The notes under the pieces were generated by a model. It saw only the letters and a program-made list of their open reading frames with translations. It had not been told where the DNA came from and did not search any database. Below, piece by piece: positions 35,665-46,142 of a stretch of 64,000 nt of DNA. Within the stretch, counting starts at the first letter, position 1; each line of letters begins with the position of its first letter. Origin of the DNA: Hyaloperonospora brassicae (Eukaryota; Oomycota; Peronosporomycetes; Peronosporales; Peronosporaceae); assembly GCA_947650285.1 (NCBI GenBank), contig CANTFL010001483.1, positions 24,283 to 88,282 of the forward strand. Reading direction: 5' to 3'. The position numbers and the translations under genes are program-made.

Positions 35665-36653
35665 GCCGGACGGGAGAAGAGTGAAGAACGATCTAGAGAC
35701 TAATTCAGTAAGATGAAGTCAGTGTTCCTAATCTATCAAGCGCCTGATGCGGAGAAGTGCCTGGTGTTCAGCGATCTTCTTACGGAACCGGCGCATGACT
35801 GGTATAACCAGCTCAGTCGCTCGACGAGGACTTCGTGAAAGGCACTCCTGGAAGGCTTCATGGCCAAATACGGAGGAAAGAACGGCATTTCGGGTGGGAG
35901 ACTCTACTACCAAGCCCGTAAGCGATCGAAAGAGACTCCATTGGAGTACTTGTACCGTTTGAATGTGAACGCGGTACGGGCTAAGATCCCGATACGAGAT
36001 GGACCGTCTGTTATCGGCAAGGAGCATGTGAATCATTACATTGGTACCCTGGATGATCGCGATCTGGCGAGAACGTTAACGATGTCACGCCTTGGAGATG
36101 CAGACGATCTGGAAGAAACGCTGTAACAATGCGATAATATGGAAGTCCGAGCAGACCACGCCTCTGTGGGGTCGAGCAAGTTTCGACATCGTGTTACGTC
36201 ACAGGAGGCCCAAGTGCCAGCCAAACCAGCTCGGGATGTGAGAGCAGTGGATCAGACATGGATTCTTGCGGATCGGACTCCGAATCGGATCAACGCAAGG
36301 TATACATAACTACAGCTGCGGATTGCGCTCAGAAGCCGGAAGAACCACTCGTACGAAGTGCTAAAGTCGATCAAGATAGGCACTAAAATATTGGAAAGCC
36401 TCAAACAGTGTGTACGCACTATGGGTCGAAGAGGTTGTACGATCGCGGATGTTGGAAGCGACTGACGTGTCAGAAGTGCGGACGTAAAGGTCATACTGCG
36501 GACAAGTGCTACTACGTGTGTTCCGTATGCAAGAACATCCACGATGAAGGAAAGTGCCTGATGGAACAGTTTTATAACATGTTCCGCCAGTTGTATGTTC
36601 CTACCAAGAATGTAGGGCTTTTTCCGGAACAATACCAGAAGATGATAAATTAG
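35665..36653 (+). pseudogene. gag capsid-like region and zinc knuckle of element B
   Basis: Retrotransposon gag motifs in order: KCLVFSDLLTEPAHDWYNQL, then after a TGA LLEGFMAKYGG, then TPLEYLYRLN and IGTLDDRDLA. The nucleocapsid follows near 36470 with CQKCGRKGHTADKC, a perfect CX2CX4HX4C knuckle, and a second Cys cluster. At least two stops and one frame change break it. Confidence 0.85.
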
Positions 36654-36960
36654 GACGCTCGCCAGGTTGGAATCTGGTACGAACCGAGTTTTATAGGCTC
36701 TGCATGTATGCATTTGTGGAGAGGAAGTTGGTCGATGGAAGAGGTGATCAGCAGGATGACCCAACTAATACTTTAATTCTTCAAAGTGCCTGCGTTCGGT
36801 TTCGAGGATTAGAAGACATGATGAGTATGCCCGATCGCCCACCAAGATAGAACTTGCGTTAGCGCCGGGGGAGTCAAGGGGATATTGGAAATACCATACA
36901 CCAGAAAAATGGTTCAAGCAAGTTTAAGTGGTTGGAAAGATTAACAACGAATAGGCTACA

Positions 36961-37969
36961 ATGCTGCTTGACTCAGGAGCTGACGATCTCGATCGTGGAA
37001 ACCGCCTTTACTCGTAAGGTGGGATGTGTCATCGACGAGAATCAAAAATAGGAGTGTATGGGGATCGGTGAAAACGCGAACATGACCGAAGGACGCACAA
37101 AGATCAAGATAACCCTAAATGGATCGCTGATGTACTACTTTGATGTATGGGTGGGTGATCAAGTCGATAAACAAGCGATCCTGGGCATGGATTTGATGGT
37201 ACCCGCAGGTATACGTCTGGATTTAGCGGGAGAGACGCTAATATTGCCGGATGAAGTGAGAATTCATTTAGCAGTACGCAGACCTCTGTACGGATCGTCC
37301 ATGCAGCCGATTGGGATACCAGAACAGCACGTGGTGCTGCCGGTCGGTAGATCGGCGGAGATAAGGATCGTCAACGTCCAGTCTAACGCCAAGCTGTGGG
37401 TAAGCGTGATCCAACATGGGTATTCAATGTGACCAACGGGGTGAGTCGGATCAAGTACTTGCATCCTGAAAAATATCAGCGATACAGAAGTTACTCTCGA
37501 TCGCGGACCGACTTTAGGCTGGATTATGGCTGCCAATATGGTGCCTCGATACCCAGGCTACGTCTCGGTTGGATCGCGACGGTACAACGAGTGGCAGACT
37601 CTAGCATTTGAAGAAAAGACAGAAAAAGAGGAAGAGCTGCCGCCCGAATACGCTGGTCCGCTCGTGTATCACCCACCATACCCTACGCCAGAGGAGATTT
37701 TAAGTCGACCAAAAGAGAATAATGAATCAACGGACGGCCTGATCCGAGACGAGAAAGTTGTTCCACGTGTGGAGCCATCACCACGTGTAGTTAGCACGAT
37801 CGAGGAGGAGGGTGGAGGCGATAGAGTGCCCGAGGGGCCAATGGAAGGAGGTGATACAAATCAGGACAAGAATATCAATCGATCCCATGACGGATCGCTT
37901 GACGTGATCGATGACCTACAAGTGTATTATCTGTCAACAAGCGTACTGCCTGTGGTTAACATGATTTAA
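36961..37969 (+). pseudogene. Aspartic protease and linker of element B
   Basis: Retropepsin active site MLLDSGAD at 36961. After a frame break it continues from 37058 with GIGENANMTEGRTKIKITLN and ILGMDLMVPAGIRLDL. The downstream linker contains VGSRRYNEWQTLAFE and a Pro/Glu-rich tail. Stops and frame changes near 37010-37050 and 37430 inactivate it. Confidence 0.85.
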
Positions 37970-38412
37970 GAACAAGTGACGAACGACGGAGTAGGCGATC
38001 AGTCCAAGAAAGAGGCCGGACCTTTACCAGATGTAAAGATCGATGAAGAGCCATGTCCGGAGGATGATCGAATCGCGAGAGAGCCGGATATCTCTACCTA
38101 TCTTCATGAAAGTGGTAAACTGTACGTCGAGGATGTGGATCAGCACATGGCGGTATTGCCTGGCATTGTTACGCCTACTTCCGAAGTCACGATTGACCAT
38201 ATTCAGGTATGCGATCCAGACGTACCGCTGACTGATGACCAGGGACGATTGAGACAATTGATCCGGAGAAACAAGCACCTTCTGATTGGCAAGGGTAACG
38301 CACTCCTTCTAGCCGCACGAGAGACGATATGCGATATTGCCGTGGGAGGAGCGAGCCCGATCGCACACAGAGTACGGCCAGTAGCGCCCAAGTTCCGTGA
38401 GAGACAAGCGGA

Positions 38413-39180
38413 TTGATTAAAGGACTGCTCTTTGCCAAGATTATCCGACCTTCCAAATCGCCATTGGCGTCGCCGATCGTTGTAATTGTCAAGAAGAATG
38501 GCGAGAACATTCGATTGTGTATCGACTATCGACGAGTAAATCAGCTAATAAGGCTGATGGTATATCAAATGTCATTGATCAGCGAGCTATTACAATACAT
38601 AGAAAAATCGATGTGGTATTGTTTACTAGATATGGCAAGCTAGGTTTGGGTAGTGGAGATGACGGAACGAGCAAGAAGAATTTTCGCATTCATTACGCCA
38701 TCAGGCTTGTTTGAGTGACTACGGATGCCGTTTGGGTTAAAAAATGCTCTGCAGATTTACCAACGCCTGATCGACAATGCATTGTATGGATATATGAAGA
38801 TCGGCGCTGATCCAGACGCCTCTTCTATGAGTCGTCCGAACGGATCGACGTGTTCACAGAAGGAGTACCGGACACCAGTCAGACACCTTCTGTGCTAGGT
38901 CGGATATCGTACATCGATGACATATTTATTCCACCTACATCGTGGACTGCTCTATAGGAAATAGTAGAAGGATATCGACGTGTATGCGACAAGTGGGATT
39001 TGTCGACCAGCCTGAACAAACGTTTCAAGTACGGCGCAAGGAGGATTATCTCGGTCATCAAGTATCACTCGCTGGATCGGAAGCCCACTTAAACGATCTC
39101 GGATCGCTGGTTGAAACTCCCGTTTTCTCGAACGCTGCAGTAGACGCAGTCGTTCCTGGGAAGTTTGCATTTTTATAGTC
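38413..39180 (+). pseudogene. Reverse transcriptase of element B
   Basis: RT blocks: ASPIVVIVKKNGENIRLCID, YRRVNQL, then after a frameshift near 38640 the segment W-x-RMPFGLKNA-like (38728-38760), the catalytic SYIDDIF at 38907-38927, and the connection segment near 39140-39230 (SFLGSLHFYSRFIEYFAIY). At least three frame disruptions separate these. Confidence 0.88.
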
Positions 39181-39265
39181 GATTCATTGAATATTTTGCA
39201 ATATACGAATCAGTGCTCTACGAACTACGCGAAGCAGATTTACACAAAATTCGCCGCATGCAAAG

Positions 39266-40030
39266 ATGGAGTCGACTATACCGAGTGAAACGAGAGTTGA
39301 AGATTGCAAAGATCAAGGTGACAGCGATACAGATCGTATTTGCGTAAAAGGGGACGATCCAGATAAGGGGGATCCAGATCGTATCGGTGTAGCAGGGGGT
39401 GAATCAAAAGTGGACGATCGCAAAGATCAAGGTGACAGCGATCCAGAACATATCTGTGTAGCAGGGAGCGATCCAGCGTTTTTCTGTGTTACAGGGGGCG
39501 ACCTGATCTCAACGGACAGAAGTCGATGGGAAATAGCGATAATTTCGCTCACCATGTTGAAGGATAAGATCGCTAAAACTTCGATTCTAAAACATTTCGA
39601 TCCGGATCATCCTCCAGTGATAATGGTCTATGCTAGTAAATGGGCAGTATCTGCAGCTTTGCTACAAGAACACGATGGAACATACTGGACCGTAAGGTTC
39701 ACAAGTCGGACGCTAAAACCCAACAAGATTAACTATGGAGTGGTGGAAAAAGAGGTTTTAGCTCTGTTGCGCATCCTGTATATCAGCTACACTATGTTGG
39801 TTTCACGAGAAATCAAGGTGCTCACGCGTCGTTCGACGTTGAACTGGCTGGTACAATCTTTATGTCTGAATGAGAGGCTAGGGAGATGGGTGGCGTTATT
39901 GTCGAATTGGGCGCTAGAGATCAAGAAGTGTGAAAAGGAAGAAGATGAAATCCTGGGTACACTCGCCGACAGCATAACCCCGCGCGAAGAGATTGATGAG
40001 ACGTTGATCGCGATCACCCCTCAGAAATAG
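39266..40030 (+). pseudogene. RNase H region of element B with repetitive linker
   Basis: One 254-codon frame. The first ~85 residues are a repetitive acidic linker (DRKDQGDSDPEHICVAGSDP-type units). The rest is an RNase H-like domain: VIMVYASKWAVSAALLQ (first acidic site replaced, YAS where YAD/CDAS is usual), VEKEVLALLRIL and RLGRWVALLSNWALEI. It would degrade the RNA of the RNA:DNA hybrid. Confidence 0.8.
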
Positions 40031-40889
40031 CCGAAACATACTATAAGTATGTTACCACCAACGGTGAAGGAGGGTAAAAGTCTTTGGGTGGTCGGTTTTG
40101 ATGGATCGGCCCGAGCCGAATGGAAAGACGGGCATATAGCGCAATAGTATGGAAGCTCTCAGAATGGAACATAGTGACTGCTGCAGCCGAATACGCTACA
40201 GACTTGATAGTGAACGAGGCTGAACAACGTGGATTGGTACTAGGTTTCGATCTCTCGGCCGATCAAACGCGGGGGCTTATCATCATTTGTGGCTATTCTA
40301 GCTTAGTGATCAGGCAGATGCGCGGAGAAGTAGATTGCAAAGCGCCCGGATTGCAGTTGTTACAACATAAGGCTATGAAGAAACTCCAATCCTGACCGAT
40401 CCATGAATGTTAACAGATGAAGAGGGACTGAAATCAGAGTGCTGATCTATTGGCAAGCAAGGATTTGCATCAAGAGCAAGGCTCGATCGCTTTATCCGAT
40501 CAATTTCGTCAGGATTTCTGTTCTTCGAACTGGTTGGACGAGTTGTTGACACCCAAAAGTGTCGATCAGGTCGTGATAATAGCTGCCGTCACTAGGTTCA
40601 GCCGTAAGAAGACGGCGATCGCGTGAAGTACTGCAAGAGGAATTTGTTCGGCAGGTTAGAATCGAGAGAATTAAGCAAGCACAAGAAGAGGAGAATTGGA
40701 TGGTTAACCTGAAGGAATTTCTAATCGGAGACATAACGAAGTTGAGTGTTGAAGAAGCGAAACTATGTGCTCGGATCGCGTCCGAATATGAGGTAGATGA
40801 GAGCGTATTATTGTTTTTCTTCCCTCGATCAACGGAAGATCCGGATAATCGGGTGGAGTTGGTTCGTTTGGTGATACCATAACTACTGC

Positions 40890-41972
40890 ATCAATATTTC
40901 CTGCATCACTACCACACCAGTCTGGAGGGCGGCCACCAAGGGATAGGCCAAACGTATCAACAAATCCGGTCTAACTTTCGCTGGAGAAGACTCTATCGAA
41001 GTGTCCAGCGTTACGTGGTATAATGTGTTGATTGCACGACGGGAAAATGAAAACCTGATCTTCGCGGCGAATCCCCTGGGAATCTCCAAGCCACTTACCC
41101 GTTTCAAATAATCGCGATGGATCACATGCCGTCACTACCGCGATATTTTAAAGGAAACACCGAGTTGTTGTTGTGGGCGGATCTGCTCTCAGGGTACGTG
41201 ATCGCCAAGGCGAATTCCTCTAGAACTACACAAACGATTCGCGAGAGTTTCGAGGAGTGTGCGTTTCGAAGATTTGGGGCCAGTGAAGAGATCCGCCACG
41301 ATCGAGAGCCAGGGTTCATGTCCGATTTCTTCCGAGCGTTCAATCGGATCGCGGGGCACAAACAACGCGCAACCATGGCGTACCGACCTCAAGCAAACGA
41401 GACAGCAGCATGAATGGTGCAAACGCTGACGAGGGTTTTGAAAATGTACGTCACGGATACGAATCAGAAGGATTGGTACGAGAACGCCTAGAGGTTGACG
41501 TTCGCCATCAATACGGCACAGGGTCGTGTGCGAGGAGATACTCCGTTCTACCTGATCCACGGTTGGGACCCACGATCGACGTTGGAAGCGACTTTGCACC
41601 TTGGGTAGCACCAAACGACGGGATCGAGAACCCCGAAGATGGCGATATCATATACAGCGTCAGTATCAACGAGCGAGAGATGTCGTTTACTATCGACTAC
41701 GGATCGCGATCCAGGATCGGACCGATCGACAAAATACTGAGGAAGGATCACATGAGATCGAGTTTGGATCGAAAGTATGGTTCTATTTGGATCGGGTGAA
41801 AGAAGGACACGCCCGAAAGCTGGCACACATGTGGCACGAACCATTTCGGGTAAGGGAACTCTGTGGAAGACACGCGGTGTGGTTGGAAGTTTCGGGTACT
41901 CCGTATCGACTATTCCCGTTGGTACACACATCCAAGCTTAAGCGAGTAAATAACTTCCCGAATCGGCGATAA
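40890..41972 (+). pseudogene. Integrase of element B
   Basis: The H2C2 zinc-binding region spans about 40893-41060 (HHYHTSLEGGHQGIGQTY, later C-x2-C). The catalytic core from 41117 has DHMPSLPRYFKGNTELLLWA(D), IRHDREPGFMSDFF (second catalytic Asp), and YRPQANETAA followed by a TGA at 41411 where Arg is expected. TAG near 41489 and a frame shift near 41598 follow. The C-terminal part (41601-41972) reads KVWFYLDRVKEGHARKLAHM, an SH3-like GPF/Y-type region (WHEPFRV). Confidence 0.9.
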
Positions 41973-41977
41973 ACCAG

Positions 41978-42283
41978 TTGAATGTTGAGGAGGCGGATCG
42001 CCTAGATTTTGACGATTCCATGCTGCCGGAAGACAGCTGGGATCGCACATTAGATGAAGATGAACTCGAAGTCGAGAAGATAATAGATGTGCGATTCAGC
42101 AGAAGGATTCGTTTTGGAAGAATCCAACGCCAGTATTTGGTGCAATGGAAGGGGTCTAGTGATCCGAAATGGATAGACGAGGAAGCCTTGAACTGTGGTG
42201 CCTTGCTGCAAGAATTCTATCGCGATCGAGTCAGCAAGACATCGCTTCGAGGTGATGCAATCACACGAAGAACGGGTGGATAA
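41978..42283 (+). pseudogene. Chromodomain C-terminus of element B pol
   Basis: EVEKIIDVRF...RRQYLVQWKGSS-PKWIDEEAL is a chromodomain of about 50 residues (about 42066-42225). It is expected to steer integration to modified chromatin. It ends with a leucine/arginine-rich tail at the TAA. The QYLVQWKG aromatic positions are intact. Confidence 0.85.
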
Positions 42284-42333
42284 ATAGCCGAGGTGTCGAA
42301 TCGGAATTGGCCTGCAAGAAGGTTGCAGAGGGA

Positions 42334-42351
42334 ATACTGGGGGAGAATTGA
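42334..42351 (+). other. Polypurine tract candidate of element B
   Basis: ATACTGGGGGAGAATTGA directly precedes TGTATGG, the usual PPT-to-LTR arrangement, but no full LTR follows here. LTR-R starts only at 46143. Confidence 0.6.
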
Positions 42352-42518
42352 TGTATGGCGATCCATGGTATTAAAGCCCGATCGCAGTGAGTGTATATGA
42401 CAAAAAAAGCAAATGAGATGAATTTTTGTGACGATCGACGAAAACAATAACGGTGGAGATGTATCAAATGATTAAATGAAGAGACTGCCTGGATCGCTAT
42501 GGATTACTTTGAAAAAAA

Positions 42519-43392
42519 TTAGTGGACAGGCGAGTGATCGACGACCCTGTGTGATCCATCAATGCGGAATCGAAACTGGTTGCGCCAGGGTTCAGCTGAA
42601 TACAAGCGCACCAATGCTGATATCACTTTGGGAACGTTCTTCTGCGGATTGCCAAGACCCGGATACCAAGGACGCATCTCGACTGGAGAAGGGAGATGCA
42701 TGAAGAAGGGGTCCAGAAGCAAGTCCATGTCACAGTGTCCGTCGATCATCCCCTGAATAATGAAACGAAACAGGTTTTCCACCGGGGTCCGGATCGCTAT
42801 CGCCGCTGTTTTTGCTGCTGGTAAAGCTGCGCCAGCTCCAGATCGCGATCACGCTGCTCGATCGGCAGGTATACGGCGTGGGTCGCTTCCCACAGAGCCT
42901 GTCGGTGCCGTGTTTTGAAGCCACGATACATGGACGACAACTCCGTGAACCGACCAGTCGCGTTAAAAGAGACCGGTGTTAATTGGCTAGGTATTGGCTC
43001 CAGGGCTCTTGCCGGTATAGCGCCAACACTAGAGCCGAAGTACCCATCCGTGGAATCCACTTGGATTCAGGCGGATCAGCGTTGGATCGAGGAGCTATGG
43101 GTGCTGGTAAGATGTACCCTTTCAGACGTGTCAGATGCTTGAACAGGGTATCCACGTCCAGCCCCGCCACGCAGGTCAAGCTGACACGACGGGCAGACCA
43201 CGTGTTTTCGTGGTGGTGGGACCAGGGTACCCGATCGCGGTATCCGGGAAAGCATTCAGCGCGGGGTATTCGGGTCGGTGCCAAACGATCGTTTTCAGCT
43301 GGCGGAAGCAGGGCATTCTCGGCATCCCGCGCGTTGCTCGTCATGCTGACCGATCCGTCGGATTCACTTGATGTTTTTCTAAAAATATCCAA
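42519..43392 (-). pseudogene. Minus-strand ORF remnants, C-terminal part of antisense protein
   Basis: Overlapping minus frames (42979-43392, 42797-43060, 42519-42782) look protein-like but shift frame repeatedly. Residue stretches such as SLTCVAGLDVDTLFKHL and HAVYLPIEQRDRDLELAQL appear. They continue the coiled-coil protein from 44508. No known domain was recognised. Confidence 0.4.
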
Positions 43393-43938
43393 CTTTGAGA
43401 CTGGAAGCTTCGCTGGTGGTGCGGATCCACTCGAAGATGGGGGCTATCCAGACTTGGGAATGGGAGAATCCACGCGAATTGGGACAGGAGTCGATCCGGA
43501 AGAAGGCTGATCATTGCCCGACGATCCACGGCGCCGCAACGAAGAGCGCGGCCCAGACAAAGCGTCCAGGGTATCTTCTTCAGAAGAGTCGAATGTCCGT
43601 GTATCAGAGAGCGGCGGATCGCTGGCCGAAAGCTTCTGGAACCACTTACTTCCTGTTTAGGAGGCGGATCACTTTTTACTCGCGGTGCCTTGAGTTGACG
43701 GAGTCCGTGCAGATCCTGACGTGGCTTTGGACTAGTCAGAGCGAGATGATCTGGAAAATCGCGCAGATACGCGGGGGCTTCATCAGCCCCCGCGTATCTG
43801 CCGTCGCACTAGTTCATTGGATTGCGGGGAATCACCGGCTGGCTTGGCCGAAGGGGTATCCACCGATTCCGTTCCAGATCGCGTCATCTTCGCGGCGCGG
43901 GGACGCTTGATCGGGAGATTGGGATCCGTGGACCTGGA

Positions 43939-44508
43939 TTATTTGCCGGTTGGTGGTGTAGCGGAAGCTGTAGACGGAACATTCGGAGGGAGGCGGAACG
44001 ATCCAGAAGCGAATTGATCCAGGCGAGTCCGGATCACGTCGCGATCGCGAACGGCTGAGAGACACTTCTGTTCCCAGCCCCATGCTTGACTGTGCAGACG
44101 ATCCACCTGGGCGTCCCGATCCGCGAGGTCCGATCGCAGCCGCTTCAGCTCCACCTCTACGCGCCCTTGTGCGCAGAGGCGGTCTTGATATGCCTTTGAC
44201 ATGTCTTCCAGCGCCACTCTGGCCATTCCAAGTTTCTTATCAACTTTGTTGAAGAGTTTCTTGTACTCGGGTGCCTTGACCGTTGCAACATGGAGATCGC
44301 AACCCGAATACTGTTCCGCAGCAGCCAGGCGCGAAGTCAACGCTTCTACTTGCTGTTGGACGATGAACGATTCACGAATGAGCCGATACTCTGCTTGTTT
44401 TAATTTCCTTTCGGCTTTTAAGAGAGACGTCTTGAATTCCCAGATCACGTGATCTTGACCCAAGCGTCGTGCCAGCTCCGTCTGAAACCCGCGCAACCTC
44501 TCACTCAA
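43939..44508 (-). pseudogene. Antisense coiled-coil protein (fragment) in element B
   Basis: A 189-codon minus frame, rich in charged heptads from start to about residue 165 (AERKLKQAEYRLIRES, QVEALTSRLAAAEQY, RVEVELKRLRSDLADRDAQ), then a Pro/Thr/Ser tail ending PPTGK. It is a long coiled coil. Upstream in the same orientation, 44551-44769 adds another coil (EGIATLYDQLDLQDEVVADC) in another frame, so the gene is frameshifted. Function is unknown. It is not the gag of element B, which lies at 35-36.6 kb. Confidence 0.6.
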
Positions 44509-44550
44509 TTTATGACGATCGATCCAGATGCCGAGATAACGCTCTTGGAC

Positions 44551-44769
44551 TTAGGTCGACAAGCGCGGGGCGATCTCGACGTACGATCGCAGTTCCGTTT
44601 GCAGTCGGTCGATCTGCATTTTCTGGTCCCGACATATTAACTCCAAAGAGTTGCAATCTGCAACAACTTCGTCCTGAAGATCCAGTTGATCGTAGAGTGT
44701 CGCGATCCCCTCAGTCAAAGTATATCGATCCATCAAGCTTTCAGCGCCCACCCGAGACGAACGCAACAC
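44551..44769 (-). pseudogene. N-terminal coil of the antisense protein
   Basis: A 72-codon minus frame with LTEGIATLYDQLDLQDE and QKMQIDRLQTEL, predicted coiled coil, ending at a stop just before the 44508 frame. It starts about 90 bp from the inner end of the inverted LTR, so the LTR could act as its promoter. Confidence 0.5.
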
Positions 44770-44859
44770 GGCATGCCTTCCGCCAGTCGAAACCGGCAGT
44801 GGAGGGGAAGGCCGGATCGGGCTATCAGCCTCCGAGCTGATATGTGCAAACGATATGGG

Positions 44860-46141
44860 TGTGGTGGAGTGGTGATCACAAATAGGTTGTGAGTTCAGCT
44901 TCCCACTGGCTCATGGACGTCCGGCTAACGAAAGGGGGTACCCCGATTCCGTGCTCTGTGTCTTCTTGCTCACCTTGCGTACCCGTCGGTGGGGAGGGTT
45001 GCGCTCTTCTTGGTGGACTTGAGTTGAATCTGGACTTGACCGTTTTGGGGTTGGAGGTTGATCGGGCGGAGATTCTTCACCCGTTCAAACATGGGGAGGA
45101 TTGAGTGGAAACTCTTCACTCGATCGCAATTACACTTAGGTGCTCTCCCAAAGTCGCCTGTATCTAAAGTTGATGCTTGATCCGCAAGCCTTCTGACCAC
45201 TTGAGCCATCTCGCGACCTTGAATCTGAACCGCTACGTTTTCGACCGCAGTTGGGCGGGTGAGAACTGATATTCCGCCTGGCCAAGAAATCCAAAGGCGA
45301 AGTTTGTAAAGACACATGCCGCTCTCTATTCAACGGGAGGAAAAATTTACTACCCGGGAGAAGTCAACGCGTGTCTTTCGTTGCAAATTCAATTCTCTTT
45401 AATGTCAACCAAGCAAATCCAAAACCAATGAATATGCCTATCTGTTCGCTAGATCACTGTTACGTATCGCCTGTCTATGTAATTCACCTCGTGCACCATG
45501 TGGTCCACGGCAGATACTCGGGTGGCGGATCGCTCCGTAACGGATCGTTAGGTGGTGGATCGCTCGGGGAGAATCGCTTCGTGGTGGATCGTTGTATGTG
45601 ATCCACATCAATCATGTGTCCACACAAGTATGTGTCCACACAATCAAGCGTTACACACCCAAGATGGATCGTGGTCAATCTCTCGAGTCTCTGATCTAGC
45701 ATCCACCGTCGAATCACCGTTACTTTTGAGACCTCGCATGTTTGAAAATCTTGAAAATCCATTCTTCCAGCTTGCTTCCATATTTGTCTATTTTCCATTG
45801 TCGTTAGCGATCCATTACTTCAGTTGATGTTCACCCCTTGAGCGATCTGTTCCTTGTAACTTGGTGATCCAAGCCCTTGATCGCGGATCGCGATCGGTCA
45901 GTCGTCGATGCTTTACTATACTCCTTCTTGACCGTTAGGTGAATCAATCCGCATAATTTCCACAGTCGATTTTTGTCATTCAGTCGGTAAGTCCCATCAT
46001 TTGCGCCAACAGGCCTATCTCCGAGCGCACTCCATCAATCAAATCGATGTCGCACTTGATGCGGTAGGCGCGATCCACAATTTCCATCATGGTTCTTCTA
46101 TGCTTCCCCACAACGTCCTCTGCACCGGCGGTCGACATACA
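44860..46141 (-). repeat. LTR-I, inverted LTR of the element-B family
   Basis: Reverse-complement copy of LTR-L and LTR-R over nearly its whole length (1.28 kb) with few differences. On the plus strand it starts TGTGGTGGAGTGG and ends CGACATACA. It is not followed by the element-B primer site (reads CCCATATCG instead), unlike LTR-L. Confidence 0.9.
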
Positions 46142-46142
46142 G

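Larger units (their letters stand above)
42352..46142 (-). mobile_element. Reverse-orientation block between PPT and LTR-R of element B
   Basis: The block begins TGTATGGCGA and ends with the reverse complement of TGTATGTCGA (9 of 10 match). It holds minus-strand ORFs followed by (44860-46141) an inverted LTR of the same family. In minus orientation it reads LTR then coiled-coil ORF, like the 5' part of a non-autonomous element. Removing it joins the PPT directly to LTR-R. Alternatives are an antisense ORF module native to element B, or an aberrant integration product. Confidence 0.55.
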
